DNA of 64,000 nt from Pseudomonadota bacterium (GTDB lineage Bacteria > Desulfobacterota > Desulfobulbia > Desulfobulbales > Desulfocapsaceae), in assembly GCA_023412495.1 (NCBI GenBank), contig JAEYNP010000120.1, forward strand, positions 62,001 through 126,000, in the 5' to 3' direction. Under the pieces are notes generated by a model, which worked only from the letters and a program-made list of their open reading frames with translations, was not told where the DNA came from and made no database searches. Positions within the stretch are counted from its first letter, which is position 1; every line of letters begins with the position of its first letter. Positions 37,323 through 46,470 of the stretch are shown here, piece after piece. Both the position numbers and the translations under genes were made by a program.

Positions 37323-38417
37323 TTACCCGAACCGCAGCGCCGTTCTCGCCTCCTGGCGGAGCAGCATGTCGAGGATGACAATGGCCGCCATCGACTCGAC
37401 GATGGGTACGGCCCGCGGCACCACGCAGGGGTCGTGGCGGCCCTTGGCGGCCAGCACTGCCTCCCGGCCTTGGAAATCGACGGTCTGCTGGGGCAGGGAA
37501 ATGGTGGCCGGCGGCTTGAAGGCGATGCGCAGGGTGATGGGCTCGCCGTTGCTGATACCGCCCTGGATGCCGCCGGAGCGGTTGGTGGCGGTGCCCAGGC
37601 GATCCTCCTTGCGGACAAAGGGGTCGTTGTGCTCCGAGCCCCGCATCCGCGATCCTGCAAAGCCGGAGCCGATCTCGAAGCCCTTGGTGGCCGGGATGGC
37701 GAGCATGGCCTGGGCGAGTTTGGCCTCGAGCTTCTCGAAGGTTGGCTCGCCGAGGCCCGCCGGGACGTTGCGGATGACGCAGGAGACCACGCCGCCCACC
37801 GAGTCGCCTATCTTTTTCAGGTCGGCGACCAGCGCCTCCATTTTCAGCGCCGCCTCCTGGTCCGGACAGCGGATGAGGGTTGCATCAACTTGCTCCCGGC
37901 TGACGGTCAGGCTGTCAACGGGCCTGGCATCGATCTCGCCCACGCTGCTCACCCAGGCGACGATGTCGATGTTGCATTTCTCCTTGAGGACCTTCATGGC
38001 GATGGCGCCCGCCGCGACCGTGCCGATGGTCTCCCGGGCGCTGGCCCGGCCGCCGCCGGAGGAGGCCCTGATCCCGTACTTCATCTGGTAGGTGTAATCG
38101 GCGTGCGAAGGCCGGGGGATATCCCGCATGTTGCCGTAATCATTGGGCCGCTGGTCCTTGTTGGCGACCTGCAGGGCGATCGGCGTGCCCAGCGTCCGGC
38201 CGTGTTCCGTGCCGGAAAGAATCACCACCAGGTCGGCCTCCTGCCGGTCGGTGGAGAGCGCGCTCTGACCCGGCCGCCGCCGGTCCAGCTGGGACTGGAT
38301 ATCCGCTTCGGTGAGAGCTAGCCCCGGCGGACAGCCGTCAACCACCACCCCCACCGCCTTGCAGTGCGATTCGCCGAAGGTGCTAACCCGAAAAAGTGTG
38401 CCAAAATTGCTCGACAT
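37323..38417 (-). CDS. aroC: Chorismate synthase
   Basis: 364 aa. FMN-dependent last step of the shikimate pathway, EPSP to chorismate. Signatures: [18 protein letters not shown] at residues 15-32, RASARET, and the C-terminal [14 protein letters not shown] and [19 protein letters not shown] block. Start ATG 38417 follows CGAGGAGTATCGGTC. Complete and normal length. A GTGCTGA heptad palindrome begins 15 nt upstream. Confidence 0.96.
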   Translation of the reverse strand: MSSNFGTLFRVSTFGESHCKAVGVVVDGCPPGLALTEADIQSQLDRRRPGQSALSTDRQEADLVVILSGTEHGRTLGTPIALQVANKDQRPNDYGNMRDIPRPSHADYTYQMKYGIRASSGGGRASARETIGTVAAGAIAMKVLKEKCNIDIVAWVSSVGEIDARPVDSLTVSREQVDATLIRCPDQEAALKMEALVADLKKIGDSVGGVVSCVIRNVPAGLGEPTFEKLEAKLAQAMLAIPATKGFEIGSGFAGSRMRGSEHNDPFVRKEDRLGTATNRSGGIQGGISNGEPITLRIAFKPPATISLPQQTVDFQGREAVLAAKGRHDPCVVPRAVPIVESMAAIVILDMLLRQEARTALRFG

Positions 38418-38431
38418 GACCGATACTCCTC

Positions 38432-38492
38432 GTTGAGTGCTGAGTGCTGAGTGCTGAGTGCTGAGGACTATGATTATTCATCACTCAGTACT
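38432..38492. repeat. Heptad palindrome (GTGCTGA units) upstream of aroC
   Basis: The left arm has four perfect tandem GTGCTGA units (38437-38464); the short right arm is TCATCACTCAGTACT, followed by seven T. Unlike the other copies it lies between divergent genes (aroC and the PflX-like gene), so here it is more likely a leader or terminator structure than a gene end. Confidence 0.75.
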
Positions 38493-38615
38493 TTTTTTAA
38501 AACCTTGGAGATAATGGGGAGAAAAATTGTTTTTGTAAAGCCTTCATTGCTTCCCGCGCCGGACATGCCCATAATGGAACCTGGCTCTGATTATTTGCAC
38601 AGGAGGTTTCTTATC

Positions 38616-39560
38616 ATGACACCACGATATCTTGAAGCCATGCGCTCGGGAGTCCTGACCGAGCGGATCGCGGCCGCCCGGGAACTACTCAGCCCCTGCC
38701 GACTCTGCCCGCGGCAGTGCGGCGTCGATCGCCTGGCAGGGGAGCGGGGTTACTGCCGGACCGGAGAACTGGTGGAAGTAGCCAGTTACGGGCCCCACTT
38801 CGGCGAGGAGAGCGTCCTGGTCGGCCGGGGCGGCTCCGGGACCATCTTCTTCTGCGGCTGCAACCTGCTCTGCACCTTCTGCCAGAACTACGAGATCAGC
38901 CGTGCCTCCGACCCCGACTGCCGGACGGTGGACGACGAGGAACTCGGCGCCATCATGGTGGAGTTGCAGGAATCCGGCTGTCACAATATCAACTTCGTGA
39001 CCCCCACCCACGTCGTTCCCCAGATCCTCGCCGCCCTGCCCCACGCCATCCGCCGCGGGCTCCGGGTGCCGCTGGTCTACAACTGCGGCGGCTATGAGCG
39101 GATGGAATCCCTGCGGCTTCTGGACGGCATCCTCGACATCTACATGCCGGACGCGAAGTTCTGGGAGAGGGAGTCCGGACGCCGCTATGCAAAGGCGCCC
39201 GATTATCCGGCAGTCATGCGAGCGGCCCTCACCGAGATGCAGCGGCAGGTCGGCGACCTGCAGGTGAACGCCAAGGGGCTGGCCGAGCGCGGCCTTCTGG
39301 TTCGGCATCTGCTCATGCCCGAGGGGCTGTCCGAGGCTGTCGCGATCTTCCAGTTTATAGCGGAAGAGATTTCCCATAGTTGTTACATCAATATCATGGA
39401 CCAGTACCGGCCCTGCGGCGAGGCGGCGCTCCAGGGCGAGGGCGAAATCATCAGCCGCGCCATGCTGGACGAGGCGATCCGGGCGGCCGAAAAGGCAGGA
39501 CTTTCCCGATTCGACGAGCGCGATATGGCAAGCTTTATCAGGCGGCTGATGCTGCGCTGA
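38616..39560 (+). CDS. PflX-like radical SAM protein
   Basis: 314 aa. ATG 38616 is chosen because AGGAGG lies 9 nt upstream; the frame opens earlier at 38451 but inside the repeat. The N-terminus has a Cys cluster (CRLCPRQCGVDRLAGERGYC), then CNLLCTFC (CX3CX2C) near residue 91, and YNCGGYE. It matches the COG1313 PflX group related to pyruvate-formate-lyase activating enzymes. No glycyl-radical enzyme is adjacent, so the target is unknown. Confidence 0.88.
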   Translation: MTPRYLEAMRSGVLTERIAAARELLSPCRLCPRQCGVDRLAGERGYCRTGELVEVASYGPHFGEESVLVGRGGSGTIFFCGCNLLCTFCQNYEISRASDPDCRTVDDEELGAIMVELQESGCHNINFVTPTHVVPQILAALPHAIRRGLRVPLVYNCGGYERMESLRLLDGILDIYMPDAKFWERESGRRYAKAPDYPAVMRAALTEMQRQVGDLQVNAKGLAERGLLVRHLLMPEGLSEAVAIFQFIAEEISHSCYINIMDQYRPCGEAALQGEGEIISRAMLDEAIRAAEKAGLSRFDERDMASFIRRLMLR

Positions 39561-39571
39561 ACCTTCCGTCA

Positions 39572-40453
39572 TCAATGCAGGACGCGCTTGCGCGCCTCCC
39601 ATGTCTGGCCCCAGGCGTAGAGGAAAAGACCGATTGAGCAGCCGATAATCCCCCAGAATTCCCAGGAATTGAGGCCTTCCCCGAGGAGCAGCCAGGCGAG
39701 GAGCGCCGTGGTGACCGGGACGAAGGACATGAAGGTCGAGACGGTGATGGTGCCGAGGCGAGCGATGGCATAGGTGGAGAACATCAGTGCCACGATGTTG
39801 ACGATGATACCCTGGTAGCCTGCCTGGATAAGGATCTCTTTCGGTTCGGCCTCGAAAAGGGCGCTGGGGAAGACAAACCAGAACGGCAGAAAGAGGAGGG
39901 TGTTGATCACCGGCACCGCAACCAGCACGTCCCGCCATTCGAACTGCCAGTACCGAACCCCGATCATATGGGTCGTGTAGCAGACGGCAGCGCCCAAAAG
40001 CAGCAGGATTCCAAGAGAATGGTCCAATGAGAAGGTATCGCCGCCGGCCATGACGAAATTGGCCAAAAAGATGAGGCCGATGGCCCCGTAGCGCAGCGCC
40101 GAGACCCGCTGGCGCAGGATGAACCAGGCGGCGACAGCCCCCATCACCGGCAGCATGCCGTTGACCAGCACTCCGGCATGGGCGGCCTTGAGCACCCGCA
40201 GCCCGTAAAAGCTCATCATGGTGTAGGGGAAGCCGATGCCCAGGCCCATAATGAGGTATTGGTGCGGCTTGAAACGCGACCACTGGTGCCGGATGACGAG
40301 CGGCGATACGAAAATGAGGGCCGTCAGGTAGCGGATCAGGGTGATGTCCGCCGGCTGCAGGGCGGTCTGAACCCCATGCCGTGAGACGGTGATCCAGCCC
40401 GACCAGGCGAAGACGATGAAGATACAGGCCAGGTAGGCCCGGAGATGAGTCAT
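39572..40453 (-). CDS. EamA/DMT family transporter
   Basis: 293 aa, about ten TM segments in two repeats. The first repeat has an FAWSGWITVSRHGV motif near the N-terminus; the second has YAIARLGTITVSTFMSFVPVTTALLAW. Exporter of unknown substrate. It lies 51 nt downstream of sthA on the same strand and converges with the PflX-like gene 11 nt away. Confidence 0.85.
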   Translation of the reverse strand: MTHLRAYLACIFIVFAWSGWITVSRHGVQTALQPADITLIRYLTALIFVSPLVIRHQWSRFKPHQYLIMGLGIGFPYTMMSFYGLRVLKAAHAGVLVNGMLPVMGAVAAWFILRQRVSALRYGAIGLIFLANFVMAGGDTFSLDHSLGILLLLGAAVCYTTHMIGVRYWQFEWRDVLVAVPVINTLLFLPFWFVFPSALFEAEPKEILIQAGYQGIIVNIVALMFSTYAIARLGTITVSTFMSFVPVTTALLAWLLLGEGLNSWEFWGIIGCSIGLFLYAWGQTWEARKRVLH

Positions 40454-40504
40454 TTCTTTTGCGTTTGTGTGAAAGTGTGATGGGATTGCCCCGCCTGACG
40501 TCCC

Positions 40505-41953
40505 CTAATTCTTCAGCGGGTGGAGATACTTGCAGGCCTCGTCGGCGCGGCTGGTGCCGAGTATTCTGTTATGCGCGGAGAGGGCGGCGATCTTCAGCGC
40601 CTCCGAATAGGTCGGATAGTTGAAGATATTATCGATAAAGAGATCGATCCTGGCGTTGTTGATCAGGGCCACCTGGGCGGTGTGGATGATCTCGGTAGCC
40701 CCGCCGCCGATGATGTGGACGCCGAGGATCTCCCGGGTGTCGCGGTGGACGATCATCTTCAGCAGGCCTTCGCAGTCCCCGGAGATCTGGCCGCGGGGCA
40801 GCTCGTGGTACCGGCACCGGCCGATGACGATCTTGTAGTCTCTGGCCCTTGCCTCCTCCTCGGTGATGCCGACGTAGGAGATCTCCGGGATGGTGTAGAT
40901 GCCGAAGGGGAAGATCGTCGGAAAGGACTCCACCCGGGTCTTCAGCGCATTCAAGGCCGCAAGGCGGCCCTGGACGATGGAGGTGGAGGCGAGGCTCGGC
41001 CAGCCGATCACGTCGCCCACCGCGTAGATGTGCGGCACGGCCGTCTGGTAGAGCTCGTTCACGGCGATGTAACGGTGCTCGTTCAGGGTGATACCGGCGT
41101 TCTCGATGGCAAGCCCCCTGGTGTTGGCCTCCCGGCCCAGGGCGAAGAAGAGGCATTCCGCAGTGAAAACCCGGCCGTCGGAGAGGGTGAGGATCGCCCC
41201 GCCGTCGCTGCGCTCTATGCGAAAGTCCCCGCAGTTGTTGATATAGTTGATGTTGCCGCCGGGGAAGTTGTTCCGCAGCTCGGCCGTGATCTCGCTATCG
41301 AGGAACTTCAACAGCCGGTCGCCGCGGTCCAAGAGGGTGACTTTTACCCCCAGCGCGGCAAAGACGGTGGCATATTCCGAACCGATGACCCCTCCTCCCA
41401 GGATGATCAGGGTCTCCGGGGTCCTGTCGATCTGGAGGATAGAGGTCGAGTCGACGATGGTGCGATGATCGAAGGGAACGTCTGACGGGTTGCGGGGATG
41501 GGAGCCGGTGGCGATGATGATCCGCTCGCCTCTCACCCTGATTTCTTCGCCGCCCGGGGTCGTTTGGACACCGATCGTCCCGCTGTCGATGAAACCGGCC
41601 GTTCCCCGGATGATATCTATGCCGTTGCGCTCGAGCTGGCAGGTGATGATTGCCTGTTCCCCGAGCCGCACCGCGTGCAGCCGCTCCTTCAGCTTCTCCA
41701 TGGAGACTTCTGGTTTGCGGGTTGTGCACTCGTCATTCTTGAAGATCTTGCGCTTCAGGTGATCGGTGAGATGGAGCACCGCCTCGCGCAGGGTCTTGCT
41801 GGGGAAGGTCCCGGTATTGACGCACACCCCTCCCAGAGACCCTTCCTTTTCCAGCACAAGTACCTTTTTGCCTCGCTTGACAGCTGTCATGGCCGCCGCA
41901 AGGCCTGCCGGCCCGGTGCCTATAATGATGAAATCGTATGTGTCGCCAGTCAT
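40505..41953 (-). CDS. sthA: Soluble NAD(P)+ transhydrogenase
   Basis: 482 aa flavoprotein disulfide-reductase fold. The N-terminal FAD motif IIIGTGPAGLAAAM is present. The active-site segment is GGVCVNTGTFPSKTLREAV with only one Cys, as expected for SthA which lacks the redox disulfide of lipoamide dehydrogenase. An NAD(P)-binding motif GGGVIGSEYATVFAALG is near residue 183, and the C-terminal dimerisation domain is intact. Balances NADPH and NADH. Confidence 0.92.
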   Translation of the reverse strand: MTGDTYDFIIIGTGPAGLAAAMTAVKRGKKVLVLEKEGSLGGVCVNTGTFPSKTLREAVLHLTDHLKRKIFKNDECTTRKPEVSMEKLKERLHAVRLGEQAIITCQLERNGIDIIRGTAGFIDSGTIGVQTTPGGEEIRVRGERIIIATGSHPRNPSDVPFDHRTIVDSTSILQIDRTPETLIILGGGVIGSEYATVFAALGVKVTLLDRGDRLLKFLDSEITAELRNNFPGGNINYINNCGDFRIERSDGGAILTLSDGRVFTAECLFFALGREANTRGLAIENAGITLNEHRYIAVNELYQTAVPHIYAVGDVIGWPSLASTSIVQGRLAALNALKTRVESFPTIFPFGIYTIPEISYVGITEEEARARDYKIVIGRCRYHELPRGQISGDCEGLLKMIVHRDTREILGVHIIGGGATEIIHTAQVALINNARIDLFIDNIFNYPTYSEALKIAALSAHNRILGTSRADEACKYLHPLKN

Positions 41954-42120
41954 GGGATTTTACCATTGTAAAGTAATTATTGTTTCCAGACGGTCCTTAC
42001 AGCTACCACAGATTGAGAGTTCAGGCAAATCTCTCAGGAAGCAGGATTCATGCGCCGTCGATTGTCTCGGGTGGCGCAGATACTATGCTGATACAGAGCT
42101 CGCTCCGAGAATTCGCAGAA

Positions 42121-42837
42121 TCATCCCTCGGCCCGTGCCCTTCCCAGCCCCCGCAACCGCTGATACCACCTGGCGAGGGTCAAGGGTGAAACGCCCAGGC
42201 AATAGCCGCCGACGATAATCTGGTTGATCAAAGTGGTGCGGAGGATGCCCATGTTCTGCCAGCGTCTGGCCGAGGTGGTGGCTTTTTCCGGAAGGATGAC
42301 GATTTTGCCCAGTTTGCCGAGTCTTCGAACGAATACGAAATCTTCCATGATCACGAACTCCGGAAAGCCGCCGACCGTGGCGAACATTCTTCTGGTAGTG
42401 AACAACGCCTGGTCGCCGTAAGGCAGGTGCAAGAGGCGCGATCGGAGGTTGGCGAGTTTTGCGACGGCGGCAAGGCCCGCCGCCGGGCTGTCGATGGCCA
42501 GGGAAAAAGCTCCACCCGCGGTGCCGGGTCTTCCGATCGCTGTCTCGATCAGGTATGGAAAATCCGCAGGCAGCAGGGTATCGGCGTGGAGAAAGAGCAG
42601 GATACCCCCCATGGCCGCGGCGGCCCCTGCATTCATCTGGCGGCCTCGTCCTCTTGGGCTCTCGATAACCTTTGCCCCGGCCGCACGGGCAAGAGAAACG
42701 GTGGAATCCATGCTGCCGCCATCGACCACGATCAGTTCGCAACGTCCTCCGGTGTCGCCGCTCTTCAAGGCTGCAAGCGTCCGTGGCAGGACGGACTCCT
42801 CGTTAAGGGTGGGAAGGATGATGGAGAGGCTGGTCAT
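42121..42837 (-). CDS. TIGR04283-type family 2 glycosyltransferase
   Basis: 238 aa, GT-A fold. SIILPTLNEESVLPRTLAAL at the N-terminus, ELIVVDGGSMDST, and FLHADTLLP carrying the metal-binding DxD-like site; a Trp/Arg-rich C-terminus. Members of this family are named for co-occurrence with arsenosugar-type genes, but no arsenic gene is here. Start ATG 42837 overlaps the upstream gene stop (42834) by 4 nt, so the two are coupled. Confidence 0.85.
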   Translation of the reverse strand: MTSLSIILPTLNEESVLPRTLAALKSGDTGGRCELIVVDGGSMDSTVSLARAAGAKVIESPRGRGRQMNAGAAAAMGGILLFLHADTLLPADFPYLIETAIGRPGTAGGAFSLAIDSPAAGLAAVAKLANLRSRLLHLPYGDQALFTTRRMFATVGGFPEFVIMEDFVFVRRLGKLGKIVILPEKATTSARRWQNMGILRTTLINQIIVGGYCLGVSPLTLARWYQRLRGLGRARAEG

Positions 42838-43484
42838 AAGAGGCCCTTCGCCTCGGCCAGGGTCAGATCTTCAGGCCGGTCGATGTCGGAGAGCGTCGGC
42901 AGAAGCGCTACCGACAGGCCGGTTTTGGCGAGGCGGCCGGAAGTGACGGCAAAGACGTCACCGGTTGACCAGACCATCCCCTGAAAGAGCGGCGTAAGCA
43001 GGCGCGGCGCGGCCGGGGCGCTCAGCCCGATCAGGTAGTAGCCCCCGTCCCGGCTCGGGCCAAGGACAACGTCCTGGCTTTCGAGGGCCTGGAAGGCTTG
43101 TGCAAGAATATTGACATTCAAATCCGGGATGTCGGTGCCGACAAGGACGGCCCGCCCGGCCCCCGCTGCGAAAGCCTGACAGAAGGCGGTCTGCATCTTC
43201 CGGCCGAGATCGCCCGCGGCCTGTTCGAGAAAGCTCAAATGCCCGAGCCAGTCCGTCATCTCCGCTAGGCTGCCGCCCCGGTAATGAACGGTCGTGCCGG
43301 TGCCGAGCCTCTGTTCCAGGAGTCTAGCCTCATTGATCATTCTTTCGGCAAGTCGCTTCTGCAGGCGGGCGGCGCCCTCTGCGCCAAGGGCCGAAATGAG
43401 GCGCGTTTTCGTCTTTCCTGCCTCCGGGAAGCGGGTGAAGATAAGCAGACGGCAACTGCAGGGTCGAGGCAAAATGTGGCTCAC
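42834..43484 (-). CDS. TIGR04282-type glycosyltransferase (DUF2064)
   Basis: 216 aa starting with GTG 43484. N-terminal RLLIFTRFPEAGKTKTRLISALGAEGAARLQ is the nucleotidyl/glycosyl-transferase loop shared with CofC/MobA-like enzymes, followed by LVGTDIPDL and LGPSRDGGYYLIGL. It pairs with the following GT2 gene by a 4-nt overlap, the usual arrangement of this two-gene unit. Probably makes or uses a nucleotide-activated sugar; the product is not known. Confidence 0.85.
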   Translation of the reverse strand: MSHILPRPCSCRLLIFTRFPEAGKTKTRLISALGAEGAARLQKRLAERMINEARLLEQRLGTGTTVHYRGGSLAEMTDWLGHLSFLEQAAGDLGRKMQTAFCQAFAAGAGRAVLVGTDIPDLNVNILAQAFQALESQDVVLGPSRDGGYYLIGLSAPAAPRLLTPLFQGMVWSTGDVFAVTSGRLAKTGLSVALLPTLSDIDRPEDLTLAEAKGLL

Positions 43485-43676
43485 GGAGATAATTTCCTGC
43501 TATAGTGCAATGGGTAGGCTTTCAGAATCCGGGGCCTGGGGCTCGGCCACGGCTCTTCGACTGTCTCGGCGACTCGAAGGTTTGCCGATCCTAATCGGTT
43601 TTGTCGTTTAGCGCAATGTGCCGATGCCGGGTGAAGAGGCGCGAGAGCCGGAATAGAAGAGAAGAGTGAGGAGATC

Positions 43677-44819
43677 ATGCGCATCGTCATAGCCCCCAAT
43701 GCCTTCAAGGGTAGTCTTTCCGCCGCGGAGGCGGCGGAAGCCATGAGAAAGGGAGCTCTTTCCGCATTGCCTCGGGCCGATGTGGTCTGTGTGCCGATGT
43801 CCGACGGCGGCGACGGCCTGACTGAGGTAATGGCCGCGGCCCTTGGCGGCAGTCTGGTGCCGGTAATTGTGAAGGGGCCGCGCCTTGATGAGCAGGAGGC
43901 CTGCTTCTGCATGGTTCCGGAGCGCGGCCTGGCGGTGATCGAGATGGCCAAGGCGAGCGGTTTGGCACTATTGTCCGAAAATCTCCGCGATCCCACCCTT
44001 ACCTCCACCTTCGGCACCGGCGAGCTGATTCTTGCGGCACTTGCCGCCGGCGTTCGGCGGATCGTCGTCGGCCTGGGCGGCAGCGCCACCTGCGATGGCG
44101 GCATCGGCATGGCCGCAGCCCTCGGGTACCGGTTCCTTGACACCGACGGAAGAGAACTGAACCCGGTCGGCGGCTCGCTGCCGCTCGTGGAGAGGATTGA
44201 AGGGAGCGGTCTGGATGCGCGTCTTGCCGCGGTGATTGTGGAAGGCATCTGCGATGTCACCAATCCCCTCACCGGCGAGAGCGGCGCCTCTTATGTCTAC
44301 TCGCCGCAGAAGGGGGCCACGCCCGCCCAGGTGCGGCTGCTCGACGGCGGCCTCGCCCGACTGGCGAAGGTCGTTGCCCGGGATATCGGCAAGGACATCG
44401 ACCGCGTTCCGGGCGCCGGGGCGGCGGGAGGACTCGGCGGCGGCCTCCATGCCTTTCTTGGCGCGGAACTCAAGCGGGGGATCGAGGTGGTGATCGATCT
44501 CGTCGGACTGAAGAAGAAAATCAGGGGGGCGGACCTGGTCCTGACCGCAGAAGGGCAGATTGATTTCCAGACAAAGTACGATAAGGCGCCCGCGGGGGTG
44601 GCGCGAGTGGCCAAAGAGGCCGGTGTGCCGTGTATCGCCTTCTGCGGCGGCATCGGCGAGCGGATCGAGGAACTGTACGATATCGGCGTTTCGGCGGTCT
44701 TCTCCCTTTGCCGGGGGCCGCAGTCCCTCGATTTTGCCATGGCGAACGGCGCGGCCCAGCTCGCGCAGGCGGTTGAACAGGTGGTAAGGGCCTTTCTGGC
44801 AGGAAGACTGCATCGATAA
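43677..44819 (+). CDS. garK: Glycerate kinase (GlxK/GarK type)
   Basis: 380 aa. N-terminal MRIVIAPNAFKGSLSAAEAAEAM is the class signature, with VPMSDGGDGLTEVM, GLGGSATCDGGIGMA near 135-150 and a C-terminal TAEGQIDFQTKYDKAPAGVA. Phosphorylates D-glycerate to 2- (or 3-) phosphoglycerate. Start ATG 43677 follows GAGGAGATC. The gene precedes tRNA-Ser by 84 bases. Confidence 0.93.
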   Translation: MRIVIAPNAFKGSLSAAEAAEAMRKGALSALPRADVVCVPMSDGGDGLTEVMAAALGGSLVPVIVKGPRLDEQEACFCMVPERGLAVIEMAKASGLALLSENLRDPTLTSTFGTGELILAALAAGVRRIVVGLGGSATCDGGIGMAAALGYRFLDTDGRELNPVGGSLPLVERIEGSGLDARLAAVIVEGICDVTNPLTGESGASYVYSPQKGATPAQVRLLDGGLARLAKVVARDIGKDIDRVPGAGAAGGLGGGLHAFLGAELKRGIEVVIDLVGLKKKIRGADLVLTAEGQIDFQTKYDKAPAGVARVAKEAGVPCIAFCGGIGERIEELYDIGVSAVFSLCRGPQSLDFAMANGAAQLAQAVEQVVRAFLAGRLHR

Positions 44820-44903
44820 AAACAACAAACTGCACTCAACCGCCGGAGCCGCTTAATCTTGTTGAAGATTAGGCTAAATCCTGTTATCAATGTCGGTCTG
44901 AAC

Positions 44904-44993
44904 GGAGAAGTGCCGGAGCGGCTGAACGGGACGGTCTCGAAAACCGTTGTGGGGGTGACTCCACCCAGGGTTCGAATCCCTGCTTCTCCGCCA
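44904..44993 (+). tRNA. serU: tRNA-Ser (anticodon CGA)
   Basis: 90 nt. The acceptor stem GGAGAAG pairs with CTTCTCC, discriminator G, encoded CCA at 44991-44993. The anticodon stem ACGGT/ACCGT carries the loop CTCGAAA, giving CGA. A long variable arm (TGGGGGTGACTCCACC) and the GGTTCGAATCC T-arm are typical of class II Ser tRNA. Its 3' 14 bases are the integration target of the mobile element that follows; the tRNA stays intact. Confidence 0.97.
44980..44993 (+). repeat. attL core, 14 bp in tRNA-Ser
   Basis: CTGCTTCTCCGCCA, the last 14 bases of the tRNA gene. The identical sequence is at 57503-57516. Bases on either side differ (CC before and ATT after at the left, GGT before and GAA after at the right), which fixes the repeat length. 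Confidence 0.9.
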
Positions 44994-45082
44994 ATTGACC
45001 TTCCAGGAACGTCCAAAGCGTTCCATAAATGCTCGGAAAATCAAGACTTACCGCTCCTCTTGATTCCAGCATGTTCCGAGAA

Positions 45083-45156
45083 ATACCGTTGACAGCCAGC
45101 TATAAATGACGGTATCTTTGACGGTATTCACCGATACCGTCAAAATAGATACCGTC
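45083..45156 (+). promoter_or_regulatory. Integrase arm-type binding sites
   Basis: GACGGTAT occurs at 45108-45115 and 45120-45127, its complement ATACCGTC at 45134-45141 and 45149-45156, and a degenerate copy ATACCGTT at 45083-45090. A further GACGGTAT lies at the other end of the element (57432-57439). Repeats at both ends and next to int suggest arm sites, which also cover the int promoter and so may autoregulate it. Confidence 0.65.
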
Positions 45157-45157
45157 A

Positions 45158-46342
45158 ATGATTACCGATACCGCCATTCGCAACGCCAAGCCTCAGGAGA
45201 AGCCCTACAAGCTCTTTGATGGGCGCGGCCTCTACCTCCTTGTCAAGCCTGCAGGGAAATACTTTCGCTTCGATTATCGCTTTCAGGGCAAACGGAAAAC
45301 CCTGGCCCTTGGGGTGTATCCGGACGTGTCGCTTGCTCAGGCCAGGGACCGGCTCAACGAGGCCAGAAGGCTTATCGCCGATGGGGTAGACCCCGGCGAG
45401 CAGCGGAAAGAAGCCAAGGCCCTGGAAGCGAGTCTTACCACCAACAACTTCGAGGCGGTGGCCCGCGACTGGTTCGAGAAGAAGCACGAAGAGTGGGTGG
45501 AGAGTCATGCCGAAACGGTAATCACCAGGCTTGAGAACAACGTCTTCCCCATGATCGGCAGCAGGGCGGTAAGTGAAATCACCGCGCCAGAGCTGCTTGG
45601 AGTGCTGCGGGTCATGGAAGCCAGGGGTGCCAAAGAACTTGCCCGCCGGGTAAAGCATATCTGCGGCCAGGTGTTCCGGTACGCTATCGCTTGCGGGCTT
45701 GCCGAGCGTGACCCTAGCGCGGATCTGCGCGGCGCCCTTGCTTCCCCGAAGAAAAAGCCCATGGCCACAATCACCGACCCGAAGCAGGTGGGCGCGCTCT
45801 TGCGGGCCATATCCGGCTATCAGGGCCATCTTGCCACAAAATGCGCACTGCGTTTTGCCCCGCTTGTCTTTGTCCGCCCTGGGGAACTTCGCCACGCCGA
45901 ATGGACGGAGTTTGACCTTGACCAGGCCGAATGGAAGATACCGGCCGAGAAGATGAAGATGAAGCGACCGCACATCGTGCCCCTGTCCCGGCAGGCAATC
46001 GCGGTGCTCAGGGATATTGCCCCGGTGACTGGCCGGGGACGGTACGTCTTTCCTTCCCTCCGTACCGGCGATAGACCCATGAGTGACAATACCGTCAATG
46101 CCGCCTTGCGCCGGATGGGGTATGCCAAAGAGGATATGACCGGGCACGGATTCCGGGGGATGGCGTCAACCCTGCTGCACGAAAAAAATGGCTGGCGCTC
46201 AGACGTTATCGAGCGACAGCTTGCCCACGTTGAGAAGAACAGCGTGAAAGCGGCCTACAACTATGCCGAGTACCTTACGGAGCGGCGGGAGATGATGCAG
46301 GTATGGGCTGACTACCTGGATACCTTGGAGGCCGGTGAATAG
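45158..46342 (+). CDS. int: P4-type tyrosine integrase
   Basis: 394 aa. An N-terminal arm-binding domain (DUF4102-like: LTDTAIRN-type start, LYLLVKPAGKYFRFDYRFQGKRKTLALGVYPDVSLAQAR), a core-binding domain at about 100-190 and the catalytic domain from about 205. Catalytic residues visible: Arg in VRPGELRHAEW, His-x-x-Arg in GHGFRGMAST, and Tyr in the YNYAEYL segment. ATG 45158 lies 1 nt after the last arm repeat. Catalyses integration at tRNA-Ser. Apparently intact. Confidence 0.95.
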   Translation: MITDTAIRNAKPQEKPYKLFDGRGLYLLVKPAGKYFRFDYRFQGKRKTLALGVYPDVSLAQARDRLNEARRLIADGVDPGEQRKEAKALEASLTTNNFEAVARDWFEKKHEEWVESHAETVITRLENNVFPMIGSRAVSEITAPELLGVLRVMEARGAKELARRVKHICGQVFRYAIACGLAERDPSADLRGALASPKKKPMATITDPKQVGALLRAISGYQGHLATKCALRFAPLVFVRPGELRHAEWTEFDLDQAEWKIPAEKMKMKRPHIVPLSRQAIAVLRDIAPVTGRGRYVFPSLRTGDRPMSDNTVNAALRRMGYAKEDMTGHGFRGMASTLLHEKNGWRSDVIERQLAHVEKNSVKAAYNYAEYLTERREMMQVWADYLDTLEAGE

Positions 46343-46470
46343 GTCCCTGGCGGGCCAATTTGAAGCCGTTGATCCTGGACAGGCTAGGGTAGCTCCCGAA
46401 AAGCCGCAACCCTGGCGGCCGGCCTGTTCAGTTTTTGCACCAGGGGGACAACCTGAGGGGGCTTGTTGCC

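Noticed and set aside
38685..40283. 532-codon minus-strand open frame spanning the PflX-like gene and the EamA gene
   Set aside because: It covers two well supported genes in other frames; no start signal.
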